Shown here: positions 31,947 through 36,485 of the stretch, one piece after another
How positions within the stretch are numbered: the stretch's first letter is position 1
Layout of the letters: each line of letters starts with the position of its first letter
Origin: Bacteriovoracaceae bacterium UBA6144
GTDB lineage: Bacteria; Bdellovibrionota; Bacteriovoracia; Bacteriovoracales; Bacteriovoracaceae
NCBI GenBank assembly: GCA_002435705.1
Contig: DIVA01000087.1
Span: 1-36,485, forward strand
Reading direction: 5' to 3'
DNA length: 36,485 nt
The notes under the pieces: model-generated
Database searches by the model: none
What the model saw: the letters and a program-made list of their open reading frames with translations, nothing else
What the model was told of the DNA's origin: nothing
Program-made: the position numbers and the translations under genes

Positions 31947-32026
31947 TACGTTTTTAGTGTTCTCCACTGGCCCGATTTCATTCATCTTTTCGGGTAGTGG
32001 ATGTCCAATTGCCTAATTTAAAGTAG

Positions 32027-32581
32027 TTAGAAATTTCTGGTGTGCTGAAATGCTTTAGGAGTAACTGAATTGGAAATAGCTTCGATGATTTTTTCGGGAG
32101 TCGCGCCTAATTCCCTTACTGACTCGGCGATAAAACTCACATCTTTTATGAGGTCTTTTCTTTGATTCTCAGTGGCGAGTAATACCTTCACATCCTGAAA
32201 ATTTTTGTTAATTCCCCACCGTGAAGAAATCAAACCGACCTTTCCAGATTTAAGATTGAGAACGAAATGAGGTCTATTTGTCTGCTTAGACCATTCTCCT
32301 GATTCCACCATGTAGGCATTAAACAGGGCAATATCAAGATAAGAGTGCCAGCTTTGAGCTTCACTCAGACGAACCTTAACTTCAAAATGTTTCTTTCCTT
32401 CACTCGTCAAAGTGATGATCTTCAAATCACCTTGTTTGCCTTTGAACTGCTGAAAGTAAGACGGATTCCTTTGGATAAATTTAGCGAGTGAAGCTCTTTC
32501 GGCTTCATTAGAAAGCATGGTTAGAGTAAATACTCCGTAGCCATACTGAGAGACTTTTTCGATCAATTCCTGATAACGCAT
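32027..32581 (-). CDS. Hypothetical protein, paralogue of the 31255-31827 product
   Basis: A 184-residue protein of unknown function. The N-terminus (YQELIEKVSQYGYGVFTLTM) is like that of the protein encoded at 31255-31827, suggesting a shared, maybe winged-helix-like, N-terminal domain; that is inference. The middle (SLAKFIQRNPSYF, then LTSEGKKHFEVKVRL) could be a regulatory DNA-binding region, as 'LT.EG...' wings are common in winged helices. No membrane segment. Ribosome site weak (ATGGGG before the ATG). Confidence 0.5.
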   Translation of the reverse strand: MRYQELIEKVSQYGYGVFTLTMLSNEAERASLAKFIQRNPSYFQQFKGKQGDLKIITLTSEGKKHFEVKVRLSEAQSWHSYLDIALFNAYMVESGEWSKQTNRPHFVLNLKSGKVGLISSRWGINKNFQDVKVLLATENQRKDLIKDVSFIAESVRELGATPEKIIEAISNSVTPKAFQHTRNF

Positions 32582-32629
32582 ACCCCATATTTATCATAAA
32601 AAGTATGCGTTGTTTATCAGAACATGGCC

Positions 32630-32908
32630 CTAATCGTTATAACTTTCGATTAAATACTCCTCAAAATCAGGCCAAGGCTCATTTGTAATCAAGTAAAAAA
32701 TTCGATTTACCAAGTGATAACCAGAAATGAAATACATCCCATCATCTCCGTCAATGCACGTCCAAACATACTTTTCATCGTGGGCCAGTACTGTTTTTAG
32801 ATCATTTCCGAATGTCTCAAATCTCCCTGAGTCGTCATCAAAACATTCACTCTTTAAAGTTTTATTTGGTGTATATCTGCGGTCGAAATCGTCTTCCGTT
32901 TGGTTCAT
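32630..32908 (-). CDS. Small acidic hypothetical protein
   Basis: A 92-residue acidic protein (many D and E, with an aromatic C-terminus YLITNEPWPDFEEYLIE). I start at the ATG at 32908, because it overlaps the stop of the upstream gene by 4 bases (ATGA); an ATG at 32938 would give 102 residues and a 34-base overlap. No family recognised. Strong acidity is a feature of some DNA-mimic antirestriction proteins, but nothing else supports that role here. Confidence 0.45.
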   Translation of the reverse strand: MNQTEDDFDRRYTPNKTLKSECFDDDSGRFETFGNDLKTVLAHDEKYVWTCIDGDDGMYFISGYHLVNRIFYLITNEPWPDFEEYLIESYND

Positions 32909-33141
32909 GGAAACACCACTTTGTTTATTTCCTTCCATCTGGTTCTTACTGCGTCCTTGTATTTTTTTATCCCGTAGATCGCAATAACCGCCACAATAAA
33001 AATATGATTTTGTGATTTTCGATATGCCTCCTTAAGAGAAATACCCCTCAAGTTATCTGGAGCCCATTCTCGATGAAATTCATCCCGTTCTGTTTCTAAC
33101 ACATGGTGAATGACTTTATTTTTTGCTTCCGAAACTTGCAT
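32905..33141 (-). CDS. Small membrane-associated hypothetical protein
   Basis: A 78-residue protein with one moderately hydrophobic helix near 47-58 (HIFIVAVIAIYGIKK) between charged ends. An AAAAGGGA stretch six bases before the ATG supports the start. It lies 14 bases after the DUF3768 gene and is coupled to the acidic gene downstream by ATGA. No family recognised. Confidence 0.45.
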   Translation of the reverse strand: MQVSEAKNKVIHHVLETERDEFHREWAPDNLRGISLKEAYRKSQNHIFIVAVIAIYGIKKYKDAVRTRWKEINKVVFP

Positions 33142-33155
33142 ATTAATTCCCTTTT

Positions 33156-33539
33156 TTAGTATTCACTCGCTTCCATAATTGTCAGGACACGCTTAAATGG
33201 TTCTCTATATGGATCAGCACCAAACTCTAACTTGAGATCGTAATAGTCGATTTTGAAAAAGAATTTCTCATACCATTTGTTTCTTTTTTGACAGTATTGA
33301 CCTTTCTCGCTCTCGATTTCTACTGCTCCAAAATCATGTTCATGGTGAGGATCATTCCCTCCATCAAACTGATAAAACTCTCTTACTGCTGAGAGAACTT
33401 TTTCTTTTAAGAGATTATTTGCAACTCCTTCAGTAAAAACCACCTTTCCTAGAAAAGGAAAAAATGTTGTTCTGAGGAGGTCATTTCCATCTCTGATTTC
33501 TTTTCTTTTCGCTTCAATTTGCTCGGCTGTTAAATTCAT
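33156..33539 (-). CDS. DUF3768-like protein
   Basis: A 127-residue protein with the DUF3768 pattern: a start helix then RDGNDLLRTTF near 17-27, NDPHHEHDFGAVEIESEKG near 71-89, FFKIDYYD near 103-110, and RVLTIMEASEY at the very end. The family is typical of plasmids and integrative elements, often near ArdC antirestriction genes, as here; its function is unknown. I choose the ATG at 33539, with AAAGGAG five bases upstream, over an ATG 28 codons earlier. Confidence 0.8.
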   Translation of the reverse strand: MNLTAEQIEAKRKEIRDGNDLLRTTFFPFLGKVVFTEGVANNLLKEKVLSAVREFYQFDGGNDPHHEHDFGAVEIESEKGQYCQKRNKWYEKFFFKIDYYDLKLEFGADPYREPFKRVLTIMEASEY

Positions 33540-33569
33540 TTGCTCTCCTTTGTTCTGTTTTGCTTCTGC

Positions 33570-33593
33570 AAAAAAGCCGGGGGTCATACCCCG
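33570..33593 (-). terminator. Terminator or attenuator hairpin ahead of the DUF3768 gene
   Basis: On the minus strand CGGGG (33593-33589) and CCCCG (33582-33578) form a short GC stem with a 6-base loop, followed by GC and six T (33575-33570). It lies 31 bases upstream of the DUF3768 ATG, so it could attenuate that operon or end a separate upstream transcript. Confidence 0.45.
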
Positions 33594-33910
33594 ATACCAG
33601 CAGGCCCCAAACGAAGGAGGCAAAAATCAAGGATAAGGAAATGAATTTTGGGGGCAGACCGTAGGGGGAGCCAAAATTCTTTTCCCCTTGGTTTTTGATG
33701 ACGAGTTTGTACTAGAATTTTATTAAAACGATTGATGAGTGCCTGGATGCGAGGAGTTTGAGTGGACACGCAGTGCCCGAAAACGACGAAGACTGAAGGA
33801 CACGAAGAAAACTTTTTCGGAGTATTGGTAAATTTTGGTGCCCAGTATTTTGGGACAAGGAAAGGGGCTTTTTGACTTCCTCTCTCCTCCTAAACAAGAT
33901 AGAATGAGAC
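33594..33910. other. Intergenic region between DUF3768 operon and Abi gene
   Basis: About 320 bases that must hold two divergent promoters. Short open frames exist on the minus strand but none has a ribosome site or family match. TTGACT at 33872-33877 with CAAGAT 17 bases on (33895-33900) is a weak candidate promoter for the Abi gene. A small CCCAGTATTTTGGG hairpin lies at 33841-33854. Confidence 0.3.
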
Positions 33911-34564
33911 ATGACAAAAAGTATTTCGGATTTACTTTCAAATAAAAGATTAGATGGCTACAAAGGTGCTTCAAACAATGGCCTGGATATTCTACTTCAT
34001 CGCTATAATTATAATATTGAACTTGGAAACGAGTTTTATCCCCTTTTGAGTATTTTTGAAGTTGCTTTTAGAAATTCCCTTCATACAGCATGGTCAACCT
34101 CACTTAACGATACTGCTTGGTTGTTGAACTATGCAAACCACAGTTTTTTAGGCTTACGGGAAAAAACAAAAATTCAAAATGCCATTGCTGAGCTTACTGA
34201 AAAAAGTAAGCCTCTTGAAGAAGGAAGAATAATTGCAGAACTAACCCTTGGTTTTTGGGTTAGTCTTTTTGACCGTCCATTCATGGAGATTAATAAAAAG
34301 ATTATCAAAGATCTTTTTCCCAATGCCTCTAACAAACAAAGAGATATTTTCGTCATAAAAGATCAACTAGCTGACATTAGGAATTTAAGAAATCGTGTCT
34401 TCCATCATGAACCAATTTGGTATTGGACAAATCTCAATGATTTCGTTTTAAATTTGAAAAACTATATCGAGTGGATGAATAAGGACTTGATGTTGCCTAG
34501 AGTTCAAAAATGTGAAGTAAATTTAAGGCAATTGATTGATAGACAGTCGGCGATGCTCAAATAA
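33911..34564 (+). CDS. Abi family (AbiD/AbiF-like) protein with HEPN RNase motif
   Basis: A 217-residue, mostly helical protein of the Abi_2/AbiD-AbiF type, associated with abortive phage infection. The catalytic HEPN signature is clear: R160-N-R-V-F-H165-H in IRNLRNRVFHHEPIW, within the family's 'LRNrv.HhEpi' block. Upstream FEVAFRNSLHTAW near 49-61 and GFWVSLFDRPF near 114-124 are also typical. It is expected to be a dormant RNase activated by infection; no separate antitoxin gene is visible on the same strand. It lies in the accessory region, divergent from the DUF3768 operon. The stop is followed by an A-rich stretch. Confidence 0.82.
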   Translation: MTKSISDLLSNKRLDGYKGASNNGLDILLHRYNYNIELGNEFYPLLSIFEVAFRNSLHTAWSTSLNDTAWLLNYANHSFLGLREKTKIQNAIAELTEKSKPLEEGRIIAELTLGFWVSLFDRPFMEINKKIIKDLFPNASNKQRDIFVIKDQLADIRNLRNRVFHHEPIWYWTNLNDFVLNLKNYIEWMNKDLMLPRVQKCEVNLRQLIDRQSAMLK

Positions 34565-34723
34565 AAAAAACCCCAGGGGCTTCATCCTGCTTTCACAAGA
34601 GATTGGCCGCACCGGGGAATTTCATGTTCAGTATCGTCCTTTTTTATCCAAAATTCAATGTTCTTTTCCCTCCGCAGAGAACAAGTAATCCTGCAAATCA
34701 TAACTAATTGATATTACGAGTGT

Positions 34724-35356
34724 CTATGCTTTCTCTTGCGTATGACATACCTGACTGCCTTCCTCGGTCTTCGCAGCCGCCTCCATAATCATCTTAGGGT
34801 CATTCCCCAAAGCCCTTGCCCATTCAGCGATATAGGCCTCAGAATTGGCTATCGTGACGTTTAGAATCCCTGCCTCATGGCAAAGGAAGGCCGCGCCGAT
34901 CTCTGCCACAAGCTCCTCTTTTGAATAGCTATGATCACCAAAAAAATTGATGTTACAAAGTTCGGCTCGATCATCTTCAAAAATGATCTCTGGAGCGTTC
35001 TTATAGTTAGATATTATCGCCTCAGCGGTGGTGGTGGTTTTACCTTCACCAGTTACTTTCCATTCAATCCCCTCGGTTTGCTCAAGGTTGAAGACTGTCG
35101 AATATCTTAAAAGAAAACCTCTTCTTGTTTCCTCTTCTCCTAAATCATTTTCAGTAACTCTTTCTTTGCACTGCCAGAAAGCAATCACTGTCCCCTTTTC
35201 CCCTTTCCGAATTTTTCCTCCAAGGCTACTGGCCTGTTTAAACGTCACCCAATAGAGACAAGCAAAATCGCGGCAGGCTGTCCCAAGAGAAATGATGCCC
35301 TGATATTCCTTTTTGGTCACAAAGTTTGCCCGATGAATGGGGGAATCGCCCTAATA
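34724..35356 (-). pseudogene. Decayed ArdC-like antirestriction gene
   Basis: The longest open part (34724-35320 from a GTG) gives 198 residues. The N-terminal ssDNA-binding half is recognisable: YQGI near 6, YWVTFKQA near 23-30, KIRKGEKGTVIAFW near 36-49. So is the end of the metallopeptidase half: FGDHSYSKEELVAEIGAAFLC near 127-147 and NSEAYIAEWARAL near 158-170. The segment that should lie between, with the HExxH zinc motif, is absent: DDRAELCNINF runs straight into FGDHSYSKEEL. The family's N-terminus (SPIHRANFVTKKEYQG) continues in frame upstream of the GTG to a stop just beyond about 35356, with no start codon. Both ends of function are therefore lost. Confidence 0.75.
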
Positions 35357-35589
35357 GGAATCGCGACATTAATTGCGCTTTGGATTAGGTAAATCTTGCA
35401 GTGAAAAAAATAATAGATGAGTTGAATGCCAAAAAATATTTGTGCTTCTCTTAATTATATTTTTACTCTTAGGCATATATAGCGGTCGATAGCTTTAAAT
35501 TGTCACCCCTCATATTAATTACAGTTATCAGTCACATTTCATGGGACCTAAACGTTTATTTATTACAATATTGAAGGAGAACCTATAAA

Positions 35590-35664
35590 GTGATTTATGT
35601 GCTTCTATCTTTAAATGCGTTTGCACGAAAAAATAACTCCAGCAAAGAATGTCATCCAAAATGA
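35590..35664 (+). CDS. Possible 24-residue leader peptide upstream of marR-type gene
   Basis: GTG at 35590 preceded by AAGGAG nine bases upstream, giving MIYVLLSLNAFARK... (24 residues). Its TGA (35662-35664) overlaps the ATG of a second tiny frame. The strong ribosome site argues for translation; whether the peptide or the act of translation matters is unknown. Confidence 0.35.
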   Translation: MIYVLLSLNAFARKNNSSKECHPK

Positions 35665-35711
35665 ACACAACAATAATCAACCTGTTTCTAGCACTGGACG
35701 GAGGACGGTAA
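35661..35711 (+). CDS. Possible 16-residue leader peptide overlapping marR-type gene start
   Basis: ATG at 35661 (ATGA overlap with the preceding tiny frame) encodes MNTTIINLFLALDGGR. Its TAA (35709-35711) shares a base with the MarR-type ATG (TAATG). The GAGGACGG segment inside it is the ribosome site of the regulator gene, so ribosomes on this frame could affect its translation. Confidence 0.3.
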   Translation: MNTTIINLFLALDGGR

Positions 35712-36151
35712 TGAATACAAATGAGATAGAAAAACAACTTTATTTCTGGATTAAAATCTTATCCATGAACCTAATGAGAGATTTTATTCGGAAGCTCAAA
35801 AAATTTAACCTCACCCCGACAGAATCCATCATTATTCAAAAGATTTATTATGACAAAGGCTCCAGTTCTCCAGTTTCTATTGCTCAATGTTTAAATGTTA
35901 GCGGGGCCAGCATATCCAAACAGATTGGTAAGCTAGATAAAAAAGGTATCCTCATTCGGGAAAAAGTTCCATCAGACAAAAGGGCACAAAAGATTTACCT
36001 ATCGCAAAAAGGAATCCTACTTGCTAAAAAGATGATTTCATTTCAAACGAATGAGGAAAATAATATATTTTCATTTTTGGACACGAATCAAAAAAAGGAG
36101 CTGCTAGAAACAATGAAGGTGGCTTCATCATCTTTTAAGACAAAAATATAA
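35711..36151 (+). CDS. MarR family transcription regulator
   Basis: A 146-residue winged-helix regulator. The helix-turn-helix is SPVSIAQCLNVSGASISKQIGKLDKKGILIREKVPSDKR-like, about residues 52-92, read in pieces: VSIAQCLNVSGASISKQIG, then KLDKKGILIRE, then the wing PSDKRAQKIYLSQKG. These match MarR. I start at the ATG at 35711 with GAGG six bases upstream, not the in-frame ATG at 35615. MarR proteins usually repress a neighbour and themselves and respond to small molecules. No target gene is evident before the window end. Confidence 0.82.
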   Translation: MNTNEIEKQLYFWIKILSMNLMRDFIRKLKKFNLTPTESIIIQKIYYDKGSSSPVSIAQCLNVSGASISKQIGKLDKKGILIREKVPSDKRAQKIYLSQKGILLAKKMISFQTNEENNIFSFLDTNQKKELLETMKVASSSFKTKI

Positions 36152-36199
36152 AGAGATACCATACTTGCTTATGAACCCCTAGGATTTAATCACTTGCAA

Positions 36200-36352
36200 C
36201 TATCCTTTGTGCCAGGAAAGTACCGCTTCTAGATCATTGTAGAAGACCGCATAATCACCATCCCTGAAAACTATACGGGAAAGATAGGCCAGTTTTGTAT
36301 TAAGTACTACTATGGCCCTTCTTGTATGTTCCAGGTCTTCATTCAATTTCAT
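36200..36352 (-). CDS. Short reading frame resembling the end of a SpoIIAA/STAS-like protein
   Basis: Fifty residues, opening MKLNEDLEHTRRAIVVLNTK, with a C-terminus (DGDYAVFYNDLEAVLSWHKG) that recalls the 'evrVF.d..eAl.WL' ending of SpoIIAA-like STAS proteins. There is no ribosome site and a stop lies shortly upstream in frame, so it may be the remnant of a longer gene. The rest of the window to 36485 shows only broken frames. Confidence 0.3.
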   Translation of the reverse strand: MKLNEDLEHTRRAIVVLNTKLAYLSRIVFRDGDYAVFYNDLEAVLSWHKG

Positions 36353-36485
36353 TTGAGATAAAGTATTTTTATCTATTCAGAATCTTTTACAATTTAGAGT
36401 GATTCTTTTCTGAAAGTCTCTAATCAATTCTTCCGTAGGTTTTCATCGTAAGTGAGCTAACAACAATATCTCCGGCTATTTCTAC

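Noticed and set aside
32630..32908. DNA-mimic antirestriction protein
   Set aside because: Only acidity supports it; length and motifs match no known Ard/Ocr family.
33584..33769. 61-residue minus-strand reading frame in the gap before the DUF3768 gene
   Set aside because: No ribosome site, no family match, and its end lies inside the terminator-like hairpin.
33836..33845. TGGTGCCCAG, an inverted 10-base match to the tRNA-Leu 3' end, considered as a second attachment site
   Set aside because: Too short, and in inverted orientation, so it could not serve excision of the island; chance match is likely.
1..36485. CRISPR array, complete insertion sequence or prophage structural genes
   Set aside because: No regularly spaced direct repeats, no transposase and no capsid, tail or terminase motifs were seen in any frame.

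Overview
The window looks like the chromosome of a Gram-negative, aerobic or microaerobic bacterium, most probably of the Bdellovibrionota (Bdellovibrio / Bacteriovorax side). This is inferred from an apparent CcoN-CcoO fusion, DUF4360 secreted proteins, a TIGR02147-like regulator, LPS heptose synthesis and moderate GC. No 16S gene is present, so the assignment stays an inference. Genes are dense and operons are often coupled by 4- or 8-base overlaps.

Layout. 1-3604: end of a cbb3 oxidase operon (ccoO, ccoQ, a monoheme ccoP, ccoG, a DsbD/TauE-like membrane protein). 3605-6608: an inverted repeat with a terminator, two divergent DUF4360 secreted proteins, a regulator-like gene coupled to a small exported protein, and a second copy of the same palindromic repeat. 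6674-12961: a fatty acid desaturase, ArfB ribosome rescue, an ATP-cone/Mrr-like nuclease coupled to an MBL/beta-CASP RNase, then a DevBCA/MacAB-like ABC exporter (adaptor, permease, ATPase). 12955-14577 (minus): hldD, a stand-alone FliG-C-like protein and a small membrane protein. 14687-16441: spermidine synthase and agmatinase. 16518-17574: an FNR-like regulator, a palindromic operator and a stand-alone sensor-domain-like protein. 17551-24074: tatC, a BFD-type [2Fe-2S] protein, map, a 2-hydroxyacid dehydrogenase, a second ureohydrolase, aat and a second desaturase.

24183-28027 (minus) is the most unusual part. It is a tight four-gene operon of a lipoprotein and three proteins resembling complex I / group-4 hydrogenase peripheral subunits (NuoB, NuoCD, NuoI). 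Most of the metal ligands that define those enzymes are replaced, and no membrane-pump genes lie next to them.

A tRNA-Leu(UAA) at 28048-28139 separates this core-like part from an AT-richer accessory region running to the window end. That region holds a CoiA-like nuclease, a DUF4238-like gene with an apparent 5' frameshift, an AhpD-like protein, several unknown small genes (two of them paralogues), DUF3768, an Abi/HEPN abortive-infection protein, a decayed ArdC antirestriction gene without its zincin motif, and a MarR regulator preceded by two overlapping tiny reading frames. It reads as an integrated and partly decayed mobile or defence island next to a tRNA. No integrase or second attachment site is visible in this window.
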